Origin: Topomyia yanbarensis
Taxonomy: Eukaryota; Arthropoda; Insecta; Diptera; Culicidae
Length of the DNA stretch: 64,000 nt
Assembly: GCF_030247195.1 (NCBI RefSeq)
Contig: NC_080671.1
Span: 29,567,543 to 29,631,542, forward strand
Direction: 5' to 3'
In this document: piece after piece, positions 11,280 through 23,323 of the stretch
Layout: each line of letters starts with the position of its first letter
How positions within the stretch are numbered: the first letter of the stretch is position 1
Translations under genes and position numbers: made by a program
Notes under the pieces: model-generated
What the model saw: the letters and a program-made list of their open reading frames with translations, nothing else
Database searches by the model: none
What the model was told of the DNA's origin: nothing

Positions 11280-11865
11280 CATCGGGATATCATTATCTAG
11301 AGAAATTTCACCGTAGGTGATCTCGATATCGGGAGAGTTTCCGCTACCGGAAAAATCTCAGGACCAGCTAGTAGGTTATTAGAAAAGAAACAGAACCATA
11401 AACCCGAAGATGGCTGTAAGTCGTTATGTTCGGCATTTCTGGATCGGTTCGCGCCTCTCCAGGTGACGATAGTTGCAACTAATCTGAGTAGGTCAGTTAT
11501 ACCACGAAGGATGGACAGCAAGCAAGAAACAACATCAATGGAATTAACACGAACGATTAACGCTAAATAAAAAGGTCATGATCACAATCTTTTCTAAAGT
11601 AATACCTAAAGGTGGCCCCGGGAGAACAGAGATTGGCAGGAACAAGAGTTTTAGGCTCAGTTGGTACGCTTAGTACAAACCACCGCATTAAGAATCTAAC
11701 ACTACCATGAGCCAGCAGACAGTGGTGTCTGATCATGATTCCTTCTAGATAACAGACATTGTACCAATTTGTTGAGCCAAGTCGACACAAGACTCATGCC
11801 TCGGGGACTCGGAAAAAAAATCAACGTTTGATGGGTTTCTACACCAAATCTATATCAAAACCCCT
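11280..11865. repeat. Old dispersed repeat, copy 2
   Basis: Direct match to 1261-1860 in its left two thirds and to 3900-4030 at its right end, so it holds the most complete copy in this window. The short ORFs on both strands are broken and carry no domain. Confidence 0.45.
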
Positions 11866-12370
11866 CCCTTGAGAATTTTCTGCGCACGGACCTGAAAGGA
11901 CTGAAAGAGACTTAGAATTTTTATTTTCGAAAATCGTGCAATAAAAAACCTTGTAAAAAACCTTTGTGTACACGAATCAAAACCAGTTTCGAGAACCCGG
12001 AACTCAAAAACACCTAAGAATTTTTTAATTGGTCGGTCAAAATCCATGAGACAATTATAGTAAAGTATGAAATTGAAAATAAATTTTAGGCAATAAACAA
12101 TTTTCAAAAAAAAATATCTTATGTTTTTGCCCACTGCTCGTTAAAATCGTTTTGGAGTTCTACGTTTCAAATATTTCTTTTGATTAGTCTTTCGTGCTGT
12201 ATAAACTTTGATATAATTTACGATTAACTTCATGATATAAATTGGAGGAAGTTAATACCAAGTCAATACCAGGTACCAATATGAAAACTCTAAAATAAAG
12301 TCTGGGCCCCCTTCACAACTCCAGGCCCAGGGGAAACACCCCGTCCCCCACCACTCTCGACGACCCTGAG
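11866..12370. other. Gene-free stretch
   Basis: No gene is supported. The words around TTCTGCGCACGGACCTG near 11878 also occur at 5318-5335, which suggests a small shared repeat piece. The rest is AT-rich. Confidence 0.4.
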
Positions 12371-12530
12371 CGTCATTAATGCATCTGTATTCGTTGTTTT
12401 TCTTCTCCCAACGAATCGGCCACAACGAGAAGGCGGCCATAATGCTTTCATAACTTGCTATATTCGAATTGCATATTGTTAGGCGCAATCGAAAATTGCG
12501 TCATTTTCCTGGGGTGCTCTATCTAATTAT
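12371..12530 (+). repeat. Unrecognised repeat, 5' fragment copy
   Basis: Matches 6432-6590 of copy 1 closely (ATGCATCTGTATTCGTTGTT, then GGCCATAATGCTTTC, then CATATTGTTAGGCG), including a segment around ATTCGAATTGCATATTG that copy 2 also has. Only the left part of the repeat is present. It stops at a run of T and A. Confidence 0.55.
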
Positions 12531-13074
12531 TTTATTACTTGTGTGATAGCATTATTGATTCCATTCCAATAATAAGCCATTCAGTAACCACGAATTCTTA
12601 CACTTTTAAACCCCGAATCTCCTCATTGGGGACTTTTGTTAACCACTAAAGTACTGAAATCGTATATATGATATGTTCAATTATCAACCACAATAATAAA
12701 CCACTTTAATCCGAAAACATACATATTTGTATTGTAATACACGAATTGATTTTAAAACACCTTGCTGTATGATCAAAATGTACACTTAAAGCGCAGAATT
12801 GTTCGATTAGCGATTAATAAACATTTCGACTTGAATAAGATTTCTAAATAAGCACATTAAGCTATACCTAGAAATTCGATTGAGAGTGGGTACCGAAAAG
12901 GTACACTACTTCCGATGAGTACAGCTAGGATTACCATACGTCCTGTTTTCCTAGAACATGTCCTGGTTTTGCATTGACTGTCCTGGTGTCCTGGAAAGTC
13001 CTGGGAATGTCACCAACTCGGTAATTAATTGCTACCGAGTCGGCGATATGTTGTCGATAAGACATAGGCAGTAG
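12531..13074. other. Gene-free stretch with small hairpin
   Basis: AT-rich with no ORF of interest. A small hairpin (CTCGGTA / TACCGAG) lies near 13016-13041. The words CCATACGTCCTG and TGTCCTGG near 12937-13000 resemble the end of a dispersed element, but no partner end was found. Confidence 0.35.
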
Positions 13075-13215
13075 ATACTCTATTGAGTTAAACTGTGACA
13101 AACCACGGACAATACCCAGAAGACATGTTATATTGTCATAAAATGTTAGTTGATTTCAAGGTTGCGTATGATTCAGTGAAGCGAACTAAACAGTACCAGT
13201 TGCGGTCATAACCTT
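13075..13215 (+). pseudogene. Non-LTR retrotransposon RT fragment
   Basis: In one frame the translation gives LVDFKVAYDSVKR (about 13143-13183), which matches the conserved reverse-transcriptase block that usually reads as F/VDFK.AYDSV.R in non-LTR retrotransposons. Upstream residues need a frame change and downstream similarity stops quickly, so this is a short decayed piece. The clade cannot be fixed from so little sequence. Confidence 0.55.
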
Positions 13216-14440
13216 CCGACAGACTACTTAACGATTATTAATGTGAGACAGCAAACAACAATAAAACAAGCGCTTGGTTTGAGCTACACGATGAATCAAA
13301 ACAAACCGTTGCATCAACTTAGAATCATACCGTTCAACATAGCAGAGGAGAGCGAAGGAATCAGAAGCAAGTTTCAACTATTTCAAAACAAACGATCTTG
13401 AAAACTGCATCCTACGTTTCCTCTAAAAAAACTCATCAGGTAAAATGTTTAATCGTTCAGTTTCTCGATGACCATGGTGATGATGATGATGCTTATGATG
13501 ATGATGAGCTACTGTATGCTGCTCGGCATGCACACAATATGGGAACCCCCAAACGGCCTCAAACATTTTGATCAAACATTTTGATCATACAGCAACATGT
13601 TTTTCTATTTTATGGCCTAATATATTTCTATTGATTCAGTCTACGCTTTTCACTATGCTCCGGATCGCAAATACGACCGCCCTCAACCATAACTGCAACG
13701 TATACTCATCCTCAATCGGAATGCGACAAACAAAACATAATACAGTCGATTCTCCCAATTGTACCTTCCGATGGTTTTTTCTTAATTTCTCAAGAGTTCC
13801 TCGTCAATAGCGATGAAACAATGGTTACCAGCGCTTCTTCTCAGCTTAAATCGTCCTTCAATCTGGGACCCCCCCTCCCCCCTTTGGTATCTCTGAAAAG
13901 ACACATCGGCGTTGTGGTGCTTCTGCTTCACTTGAGTTCTCTTGCTAGTGGCTTTTTTTCGTTTTACTGGAAATCCATACCATAAAAAGAAAAATAGCAA
14001 CTATTGTGGAATAATTTCATTGAGCGCTCTCTCGAGTTGGGATCATGGAATTACTACAGGGTCGATACTTGTAACTAATTTCTACCTAAAGTCTGCTGTC
14101 TATATGTACCGTGCCAGTACTATAAACAAGCAAAGCAATCGAATAACAAAATTTCGATACTTTCATTGGTGCGATATCGATCATTCATTTCAAGATGTTT
14201 AAAACTCAACAGCAAAATTCACCAGCAAATATTTGCAAATGCAGTTTAGACTAACGGAAGCCGTCGTTATACAAGCCCACCACACTCGCTACTGATAAAG
14301 TTTAAAACTTTGGCCATCACGGAAAGCAATGCAATGGAAGACAACATGGAATACGTCGTTGAGCATAATAATGTTAGGACCAAGATCCTTTAAGTTTGAA
14401 ACCTGGAGAAAATTTTTCTAGGTATTTCCAGCGGTGTTTG
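13216..14440. other. Gene-free stretch with GAT microsatellite
   Basis: No gene is supported. An interrupted (GAT)n microsatellite lies at about 13472-13508. A C-rich run (CCCCCCCTCCCCCC) lies near 13868-13881. The short ORFs at 13568-13810 and 13942-14202 have no recognisable domain. Confidence 0.4.
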
Positions 14441-14840
14441 TTTTGTGTGAATGCGAGTGACGGGACCTATTCCTTCATATCTGAACTTTCAATTCAAAGC
14501 AAAACGCGTGACTAAATCTCAAATCACGCTGTGCACGTATGAAGGACAGACCTCAGCGTGCCCTACGTTGTTACACAAGAAGGCACACTACGAGAAACCA
14601 TGTACACAAACCTCTAACGAAGCAATATCAACTGCAAGCATACCCATCACACAGCCCTTCATCTACATCAACTAAATCACAAACCACCGGAGTTACAGCT
14701 CAGGCACCAACGAATACTGGAACAACAGAACCTACGCACGGCGTGAACGATCATTGTGATGCGCCTACTACTTCCCAATCAACTGCCAGCACCACCGATA
14801 ATAAAGTAAATAACAAAGAACGCGATCATGACCCGTAGGT
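14441..14840 (+). pseudogene. Possible gag-like fragment of a non-LTR retrotransposon
   Basis: Two overlapping frames read as one protein-like region with a shift between them. The first has PSYLNFQFKAKRVTKSQITL, then YEGQTSACP, then an H and a C in the right places for a decayed zinc knuckle. This resembles the part of non-LTR ORF1 (gag) proteins that precedes the CCHC knuckles. The second frame is rich in Thr, Ser and Pro (residues about 40-90), as gag C-termini often are. Two or more knuckle cysteines are missing. It could also be chance low-complexity coding. Confidence 0.35.
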
Positions 14841-15428
14841 CCGACAAACTCAAACCAGGTAATCGTGAAAGCCCATACAACATTAACAGCGAGGATAGCA
14901 TGAACGAAAACGATAAACCGAAAGAAAGCGGACTAAGTGATCCACAAGAGGCAATGAAGTAAATAGCTCTTCAACAAGAAATAATATTTTTACGCAAAGT
15001 AACAAATCGCGTACACAAGATCCGATGGATATACATTAAAATTCGATTTATTTATTTTTATTCACACATTTGTAATATTAAAAGATCCACGGCTCAGGTA
15101 ATGCATTGAGGCGTGTCAAATAAATAAAATAGCTAATTGACGATCAACATGCCTTCACGCCTGGACGCTGAACAGCGACGAACCGCCGAGTCTAGCATCC
15201 TACATAACAGGGAGTATGGAATATCGCGCTCAAACCAGTGCTGCGAAATTTCAAAATCAGTTACCAATTTCTGCTTGTATTTACCGAAACTAAAATTCAG
15301 TTTCACCGCCTCCCTCATTCATTAACTTTCCAACTTACTGAAACTTCATGCAGAATGGAACGCTTGAGTGCAGAGGAAATATAAATTCCTTCACCAACCA
15401 AAGCATTCATTTGTTTTTTACATTTCTT
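14841..15428. other. Gene-free stretch
   Basis: No gene is supported. The paired ORFs on opposite strands at 15133-15325 are shadows of each other and neither has a recognisable domain. This could be the trailing part of the gag-like region. Confidence 0.35.
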
Positions 15429-15720
15429 ATAAAAGAAATGTATAGAATTTGCTCAAACTTTCAAGATTTTTTCCGAGGCCCGGAGGGCCGAGTCTTATAC
15501 ACCAATCGACTCAGCTCGACGATTTGGGACAATGTCTGTGTGTGTGTGTGTGTGTCTGTGTGTGTGTATGTAACGGACAAATTCTCATTCGTGTTTCTCA
15601 GCAATGGCTGAACCGATCTTATCCAAACCAATTTTGAATGAAAGAACTAAAAACCAGTATGAACGCTGTTAATTTGTTTTTGATTCTGATGTTTAGTTTC
15701 CAAGATATAAATGCTTGATT
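15429..15720 (+). repeat. Dispersed repeat with (TG)n core, copy 1
   Basis: Contains a block reading GGCCCGGAGGGCCGAGTCTT, then CCAATCGACTCAGCTCGACG, then a (TG)n microsatellite at 15535-15570, then GGCTGAACCGATC. The same order (CCGAGTGTCATATGCCAATC, GACTGAGTTCGTCGAGATC, TGTGTGTG, GGCTGGATCGAT) recurs at 16968-17130. A short hairpin (CATTTCTTATAAAAGAAATG) stands at its left edge. This pattern is common in mosquito genomes; its class is not established here. Confidence 0.6.
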
Positions 15721-16484
15721 GCGTAAAAATGGCGTTTTTTGCAGTTTTTTAAAATTATCTGCCGGAATTGACAATATAGATTAACAATTTATATGTTTTT
15801 AGACAGCTTTAACGAACACCTTTCGAACAAGCTATAGATTGTTGAAATCGGACTATTATCGAAAGAGATATTTAACATTAAATGCGGACGAAAGATTTTT
15901 ATCATTTCCCATTGCCAGAAATATGACCAAAAACATGTAATCTATTATTAACGCCAAAACGGCTTATTTTAGGTCAATAGTATCCTCGGAGAATTTAATG
16001 GAGGAAATATGCTCTTTCTTTTGGTATTGTGCTTTTGCTGATTAATCCCCCTATGAGTGAGATATTTTCACAAATTTTCTTGGAAGTGATTATAACGAAA
16101 TGATGCCTTCAGCAAATTTGTAGCTCTTACTTTTGCGAATAACTTTACTGAAGACTTCAAATATCTATTTTGAATACTTTAAAAGTTATGGCTTGTTGTT
16201 TGTGGATTACTCTTCGTCGCCTATTTATTGTTCAATATAGTAATAATCCATTGAAATAAGCCAAACATTATTTCGATAAAACGAATTTTGTATTTCATTT
16301 TACTATCTACAACCGCTAGAAATAATCACCGAACACTTCCAAGTTGTCTGGAAGGAACTTGATAACTTATCAGTGCAAAAATGTTGATTTGTACGAATCT
16401 TCTGACTGCAATTTTTCTAACTTATAACCATCGGATCGATCTGAAACATATCGGAAAATGAAAAGCGAAATAAATAACTCCAAG
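15721..16484. other. Gene-free stretch
   Basis: AT-rich, probably the continuation of the repeat at 15429 (words such as CAATATAG, GAAATCGGACTATTATC, TTGCTGATTAATCCCC). I see no ORF or RNA gene. Confidence 0.35.
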
Positions 16485-18232
16485 CAACGGCGTAGCCAAG
16501 AGAAGGTTTTGGGGTTTAACACCATACAACCCCCCCCCCACCACACAAAAAAAAAGTTGGATTGAAGTTGAAAATTTATTGATGCAGACTGATTTAATTC
16601 AATACTACAATAACAATTATCTGACCCGTAGATTGATAACCTGTTGTTGTAAACGTCATGAGGACTTTTGATAAATTGTCGGAATGGGTTCCTGATATGT
16701 AACTGATCTATTGGTCTTAATTTCACAGTTGTCTAATAGCATCAATATCAAATTCCTGCCTGAAAACATTCCAATAGAAAATTCCAGAGTTCTGTAATCA
16801 ATCATAATTCTCAGATTTAGTTTCAAATTAAGTTCGCTTTTGTAGAAATGTAATGTAATAAGGGTCTTTATTTAATAGGAAGCGAAGTTAAAATTGATTT
16901 AATGTCTATGAAACATAGAACTGCTCACCAAAAAAATGCATAACTTTCAACATTTGCTAAAAATGTTTTTGCCTTTCTCATTCACTCTAAAATTCGTCAA
17001 TCTAATCCCGACCTGGAGAGCCGAGTGTCATATGCCAATCGACTGAGTTCGTCGAGATCGGAAAATGTCTGTGTGTGTATGTGTGTATGTGGAAAAAATG
17101 TGACCTCTGTTAATCAGAGATGGCTGGATCGATTTGCACAAAGTTAGTCTCAAATGAAACGTACAACCTTCCCATCGGCTGAAATTGATTTTTTTATTGA
17201 TTGGACTTCCGGTTCCGGAGTTACGAGTTGAAGAGTGCAATCACACAGCAAATTCCCATATAAACTGAAATGAAAAAATTTCAAAATCAAATTTGTATTT
17301 TTGGTGCCAAATGACTTTAAAATACATGAAACATTGAGATGTTTGACAAAAATTGACTTTTTTGGACTTTGGTACATTTTTGCCTTTCTCATATAGAAAG
17401 GTTATGCAATCACTCTAAAAATCGTCAATCATACCGGCCCGGAGGGAGTATGCAGTGAGGGGTTGCTACTTTAAAATTAAAACTAGCTTAAAATTTCTTA
17501 ACAAGTTGAAAATTTTCGGCAGGACCTGGACCTCCTGAATCTTTCTCCATGATCCGCCGCTGGTTTCAAGCGATGTTTCAGTATCACATAGTATCTCAAG
17601 ATCGTGGCTGTCGATCCATTGTACGTATGTGCAAATCGTACGGAACATGTAATATTCATTTCCACTATTGTATTGAACATAACCAGGAATCGTAGTCTGG
17701 ACAAATGAGACAAGCACAATTGCACCACTAGGTGGATTAAAACAGGTTTTTATTTTGGGAATGCGTCGAGTTGAGACGAAAACGTAATATGATTAATAAC
17801 GAGTATAACACTCTAGCCTCTCGAGGACTCTAGCAGGTCCTGATCGATTTTGATGAGCATTTGATTTTTGTTGTATGGCCAATTATATGTATAGGTCAAA
17901 TGTTTTAAAAAAGTAATTTAAGGTCAAGATCATCATTTTGAAACCGCCAATTTCGGAGGTTTAGTATCTTCGATGAGTTTTACAAACGTTAAACTGCGCA
18001 TCATTTGATAAAATAATTTTGACGGTGGTGAATTTTCTCAGGTTAAAATTCATGACTACAATAAAGTCTCAACAAATTCGCTAAAGACACGAACTCTGTT
18101 ACTATTTTCTGAAAAATTAATTCTGCATAATTTTAAAACTTCAAAAATTACGATTTCGGAATTATGCCGTTTGGACAGTAAGATCAATTTTCACCAAACC
18201 CCCACCAAACCGAATTTCTGGCTACGCCGCTG
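16485..18232. mobile_element. hAT-like element (1.75 kb), no transposase
   Basis: The left end CAACGGCGTAGCCAAG and right end CTGGCTACGCCGCTG are inverted over about 14 bp. C-rich and G-rich runs follow inside both ends (16530-16541 and 18199-18210). The flanking octamers ACTCCAAG (16477-16484) and ATTTCAAG (18233-18240) agree at six of eight positions, which fits an aged 8-bp duplication. Ends of the type CAG.GGCGTAGCCA are widespread in arthropod hAT elements. The interior carries two pieces of the (TG)n dispersed repeat and no transposase. Confidence 0.6.
16960..17440 (+). repeat. Dispersed repeat with (TG)n core, copies 2 and 3
   Basis: The first unit starts at TTGCCTTTCTCATTCACTC (16970) and runs through CCGAGTGTCATATGCCAATC and a (TG)n tract (17066-17090). 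A second start, TTGCCTTTCTCATATAGAAAGG, occurs at 17380 and is cut off after GGCCCGGAGGGAG (17440). The two starts are about 410 bp apart in direct orientation, so this is a tandem or re-insertion arrangement. CCTTTCTCATATAGAAAGG itself forms a hairpin. Confidence 0.6.
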
Positions 18233-18311
18233 ATTTCAAGTAAGTAGAAACAAAGTCGTTCTACACTCGTTCACAAGAAACTTTTTCGAATGCTGAATAT
18301 CTTTTATAATA

Positions 18312-18610
18312 CATTGAAACCCCGATTTTATCAGCCAAATATGAACATATGTTTGACGGGCTCCAGCATACGAATAAGACTGAATTCGAGTAAATCCTTT
18401 CTTGAGCATGTTTTCCTTATCATGAAGATGGAAATATACAAAAATGAAAAATTCATCATAATCAGAAATAGTTATCAGACTACATCAAGGGACGGGAAGA
18501 ATATTTTAACAACTTCAGTTTATTATAAAAAAAATTGCCCGCTTTAGTCAATGTCCCCATTCTGTCAGCCTAAAATACGCCATGATACTGATAAAAATGG
18601 GTCTTTATGG
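18312..18610. mobile_element. pogo/Tc1-type MITE, degraded
   Basis: The left end CATTGAAACCCCGATTTTATCAG and the reverse complement of the right end (CATAAAGACCCATTTTTATCAG) agree closely, and both sides are flanked by TA (18310-18311 and 18611-18612). The same end type, with GACCC and TTTATCAGCC, bounds the element at 48407-48834. No transposase is present. Confidence 0.6.
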
Positions 18611-18612
18611 TA

Positions 18613-20819
18613 TGTATTATTCATTGTGTTTCACATTAACAGGTACATTTCATTTTTGGAGATTTTTTATTGCATCGAACTACAACAATTTTTAGGTAGT
18701 TTTCAAGGGGTTATTTTATAGACTTCTTCCAAAATTTGACGAACCTATTCCAATTAATTTGTATACTTAAGGGTTTATATGTTGCAGATAGAGAAAATAC
18801 TGAAATTTTCAGCTTTTTTCCTACACAATATTACGAAAGCTTATTAAACAATTTTTCCTAATAAGTTTGTGAAAATTATAAACTATTTGAAATTTTTTAA
18901 TGCTTTTATTTTTTATTTGACCGTGTTTTTTTAATAAATAGTGACCATCGCTTCTTAACGTAGTCTATTCTTCATGGCTTGCGGTGAGCACGATTTCTCG
19001 AATTGTTGAACTGAAAATTATGGAATAGAAATTAATTCTTAGTATTCTTTACAGATTTAACTCGCCGTGCAGATAGATCTGAATTAGATCCGCTGGTGCC
19101 CTAAGACGATTTCGCTAGATTTTCAGAGCACTGTGCACCCAGTGCATTAACGCAAGTGACGGAAGGTTATCGAAAAGTTTCGTGAAAATGAAAATTCCAG
19201 TAATGATCATGATTTTCCCAAACGGTTCGTTTTCGAGAGGTTTTTATTTGTTCTTTGGCATTAGAATTAGCGATAATAATTCAAATCAAGGATACTACTG
19301 GGAAGTCACCTTTAGAAAAAGTCGATGTCGAAGTAAAATTAGGAACTATGCACGCATACACTTCAGAGATAGCGTGATATCAGGAGCTGCGATTTAATTT
19401 CAACGTTTTTTTGTGAAAAGGGCGATACTTACAAATTTAAACATAAGGCTTTTTTCATACATGCGAATGAGGGCTTTGCAACAAATTAACCTAAAAATTT
19501 GTATTCTACGATATTGCTTTCTTAAACTACAGCAAAAAATACAATGGGCGAAACTGTATTTTTGTTTGTTTATTTAAAGTTTCGCCCTCCACGCTCCATG
19601 CAAACAAACAGGGCGATACTTTTTTGCTAGCAGTTTAGAGGCGAAACTGTTATTTTCGTATTTTTTTAGGATTATCAAGCTGTTGCCAGCTGTAAATAGT
19701 AACAATGATCGCTATTGAAAAAACACGGACGCAATCGGTGGTGTAGAACGGTAGTTATTGCAAAAAAACGTAAGGACGATACTTCAATGCTGATAGGTGG
19801 GACCGAAAAAGTAAACAATCGCCAAAGGGGCTATACTATCATTTTGTTAATTTCAATAGCAAAAACAAATTTTAATTTAATAATTTCAAATACTTTATGA
19901 AGTTTTGGGTTTCGATCACTGAATCATGCAATCTAGGATGTAAAAAACACAATAGTTCTTAAATAGGAAATAAAACCAAGTCTGGAAATATTCACCCTTG
20001 ATTTTCTTTGAATGGTGTCACTGCTAGTATTGCCCTTTTCAAGAAAAAGCGTTGGTTTATTAGTTCTCAGTCGCGTTGGAAATTTGAGTAAAGTATAAAC
20101 TTCAAACGATTAAAAAAAAAATCGATTTTTTTGGCTCAGTACAATAAATAACCCCTTTAGGAAAATTCAGTTTTCCCACCACAATTTAGATATTTTATTA
20201 ACAGAGCATTAACAATAATTCGTTTGTATGTCTATTTTATGGGCCATTTTTTCGCTTTCCCATTGATTTGGTTTGAGATTTCTAGCACTGATGTTGTCCT
20301 ATGCTGATTTGAGCGATTCTCTGAGTCCTGCCACTATCCCATGTAGTATGTGTATTCAAAAACATCGCGAAGCATCAAGTTCTAAATGTTCTCAAACGTT
20401 ATAATATCCGAAGAGAGTGATAAAAGTTATAAGAAATGTCTCATCACACTGTTAGGTGGATTTAAAACGTTTTTTTTATATGAACAGTTTGAAGGCACAA
20501 GCTGCCATCTTCTACATTTGCGAGCAAAAGTGAACTGCATAATCTATATCTGGTGCACTTTTGCGCAATAATCCCTCTCATAGGTAGGATGGAAACAAAA
20601 TTTAGTTTGCTTCTGAAACCGAGCATGTCCGAAACTTAATGCGCTGTGTCGGGAGAACGAATGACGAGGGAAACGAACCAAACATTTCATTCATCTCTAC
20701 GGGCATGAATTGAATTTTGTTTTCTTTCAAGTTCACGCAGGGTTGTCCATTTTTTCAAGCTCGGGCTCAAACTGATATTATTTACACTAAGCTATCCACC
20801 AGATTCCATATAACAATCG
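18613..20819. other. Gene-free stretch
   Basis: AT-rich, no supported gene. The word GGCGAAACT and its relatives (19418, 19553, 19590-19655) recur in both orientations, which hints at a decayed inverted-repeat element around 19415-19790 whose ends I could not fix. Confidence 0.35.
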
Positions 20820-21040
20820 ATTAAACGGAGAATTTTTTGGTTACAACGGTATGTTTTGCAGCTCTCAAGACGAGAGATAATGGTTGTCAATGGAGATTGC
20901 CAGGCATAGCGCAGGGAAGCTACTTCGGATCACTGATTTTTCTGATTTACGTCAATGTAGTGTTTTTAATACTGAAAAATCCTCGCCGGTCCTGCACAGA
21001 CCATCTTAGCGTGAAACGTTTGCTGATGGTGGTGTAGCAA
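20820..21040 (+). pseudogene. Non-LTR reverse transcriptase fragment
   Basis: The frame reads LPGIAQGSYFGSLIFLIYVN and ends with a block like LKNPR. This is the conserved RT motif that in jockey/CR1-type non-LTR retrotransposons has the form GVPQGS.LGP.LF..Y.ND. Several key residues are changed (P to A in PQG, L to F before G, D lost after YVN) and the frame ends soon after, so it is a dead fragment. No neighbouring retrotransposon domains are recognisable. Confidence 0.65.
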
Positions 21041-21440
21041 GAACTGCCTTTGTGTAAATCCGAAAAAGTTCTTGGTGCTCGAATTCCGATGAAAGACTTT
21101 CTGGCAGAGCTCTTCCTCCCGGATTCCCAGAACTTTTGACATTAAAAATGTCTTACTCCACTATCTGGGGCTAGGTGTCATTCTAAAATCTAAACTATCT
21201 CCCATGTAACGAAACTATGTAAGGTTTGCACGCTTATAACTCCGATATTACTAAATGGATTTTAATCATTTATACACCAACCGATTCAGAAACACCTAAC
21301 TTAAATATTGGTAATAATTTAATATCTCCCCAATAAAAGTAGACTTTTGGAAATTGATAAAATTAAAAAGTTCACGAAAAACGGGAAAATTACCATTCGT
21401 GAGGCAGATTTCTCAGACACAGCCGTCAAAAGAGGGCAGC
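21041..21440. other. Gene-free stretch
   Basis: No ORF of interest. It may contain further decayed retrotransposon sequence after the RT fragment, but no motif could be read. Confidence 0.35.
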
Positions 21441-21770
21441 TTAGTGACTCAATGAAACACGAAAAGTCATAAATAGAAGCGACGCATGTCCGTTTAAATC
21501 AGTTGTTGCTCTTATCCCATATGAGCAACGTCGTCTCCGGGCGATGCAATAAGCGCTATCGATTTTCGGTAACGTTGGCATTTGCACACACTCGCACCTA
21601 AGTGACTAAACCATATACGGTTAGTTTATAAATAGAGGTGACGCGTACCCGTTTGAATCAGTTTTTGTTCTTATGTCGAACGGGTAAGATCATGGTTGCA
21701 GCGTCTGGGCAGTACAATAAGCGGTAGACGCTATGCATTTTCGGCAGCGGTGGCCGTGTGCGGATTTTTC
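21441..21770 (+). promoter_or_regulatory. Tandem duplication of a TATA-initiator promoter-like unit
   Basis: Two units repeat with a period of about 159 bp. Unit 1 has CATAAATAG (21468-21476) and unit 2 has TATAAATAG (21627-21635). Each is followed by a GACGC word, CCGTTT, and then an ATCAGTT initiator about 32 nt downstream. Both continue with GTTCTTAT/GCTCTTAT, a GCAATAAGCG-like word and a TTTTCGG word. The layout is that of a focused core promoter present twice. No ORF of any length follows on the plus strand, so it may be the promoter of a decayed gene or an LTR/TE promoter. Confidence 0.5.
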
Positions 21771-22075
21771 TTGTACCAGCACGATGTCACAGAATGATTT
21801 GCTAAGTGGGTGGGCGGGGTGGTTTGGATTTAATTCAATACGGTGTGTGCTGCTTGAGTGTTGCGTTTGAAAAAAATATATTTATTTTTATGCATGCGTG
21901 TGCGTTGTAACTTGTTAATCCATGTTTACGGCGCTTTGTAGCTGCGTAGGGTAAAGAGCCTATTGGTTTTCATGTTTCATATTTCGGTTATATTTTTTTA
22001 TCAGTAAGGCATCTGACAACGTGCTTCTGTAGTTATTGCACTGTTCAGCAGCGTAGTATTTTATATAGGAGAGTA

Positions 22076-22159
22076 CACTCAGGTTTTTTTACGCGGATTT
22101 TTAAATTTACGCGGTTTTCATTTACACGGCCTGTATCCCCTGCGTGAAAAATCTGAGTG
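22076..22159. mobile_element. Small TA-flanked MITE, CACTCAG family, copy 1
   Basis: The ends CACTCAGGTTTTTT and AAAAATCTGAGTG are inverted and flanked by TA on both sides (22074-22075 and 22160-22161). The interior repeats ACGCGG/CCGCG words. A second member with the same ends and interior words lies at 42412-42536. It has no coding capacity. Confidence 0.7.
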
Positions 22160-22161
22160 TA

Positions 22162-23323
22162 ATTGCATCGGAAACAATCACATTCCCAGCAGAAATGTTT
22201 GTTTTCTAATTTCAAACACTTTTGTTTCGTACTGCACACAACGGAAAATTTTAAAACAGAACTTACCGTCCCAGCAGCAGTTTAAGCGGGTGTTCTTTTT
22301 CGATTCAAATTCAAGCCATGTCTTAAGCGTTACTGGACTTAAAATTGTTTATCCAGTCAGAATATCTGTCCTACCCTATGTATTTAAAACACAGTTCTAA
22401 TTGCGTTTTAAAGTATACAACAAATAGAACGGTTGGGTATACTAATTTAAATTTTAAAATGAATCTGTTTTAAATTATGAAACAAACCGCTGTACTGAAG
22501 ATATAATTATGTCAGTCCTATTACCACATAAAACACCTATATAACATAAAACGCTACAGAATTGGTTTAATAATACAATGTTTGCACTACAGAGTTATAA
22601 CACGTTTTAATAATTAGCAACAAGAAAAATGTCACCAAGATAGCATAAAAACCCGTTTTAACTGGTAGTGCGAACGTTGCATAACAATGTAATTTATCAA
22701 ATAATTTCATTTTTTCCACCACTAATCGATCAAGAAATACTTAAACTTAAGATTGTTTACTTAAGTTCATTAGTACATTATTGAAAATTTAAATGGAAAA
22801 AGATATTTCATATTTCATGGAGAATCTGCATATTTCCGTTGGCGGGCGTGGGTTTCCTCATCACAGCTCTCAATATGGAACTTTTCTTTTGAATATATTT
22901 TCTGGACAGACCAGCCTATTTTTACTAGATGGATCAGCCAAATAATGCCAATCACCTAGTGAGATACTTGATTAATAGATTACCGTTAAAACACCTTCAA
23001 TAAATTATGTTTTGATGGGGAGGGTATATAGCAAATTGTAACATATGAAAACAAGCGAGTGAACAAGAACGTGAGTCGATATGTGTGATAGATAAAATTC
23101 ATTTGCACGCTCTTGAAAAAAGCTACATTTTTAATGTCACCGTGGTCGTGTCCTGTACACAACCCTTTAATTTTTTTACTGTCGAAGCTCTGCCTGTCAG
23201 ACCGCAGAACTTTTTACCTGCCGAAAACATGCGGAAAAGGCAATGTCGACTGAGAGGTAACGGGGGGAAGCAGTACCCTTTCGACTGTCCTGGTTTTTTA
23301 CTCGTCTGGTATGGTCACTCTAC
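22162..23323. other. Gene-free stretch
   Basis: AT-rich, with recurring TTTTAAA words and no supported gene. The 92-aa frame at 23085-23363 has no recognisable motif and runs into the next MITE. Confidence 0.4.

Noticed and set aside
12937..13010. Possible hAT end (TAGGATTACCATACGTCC)
   Set aside because: No matching inverted end or 8-bp duplication found downstream; may be a solo fragment.
21441..21770. Possible histone gene promoters
   Set aside because: The TATA-initiator layout fits, but no histone coding sequence follows on either strand.
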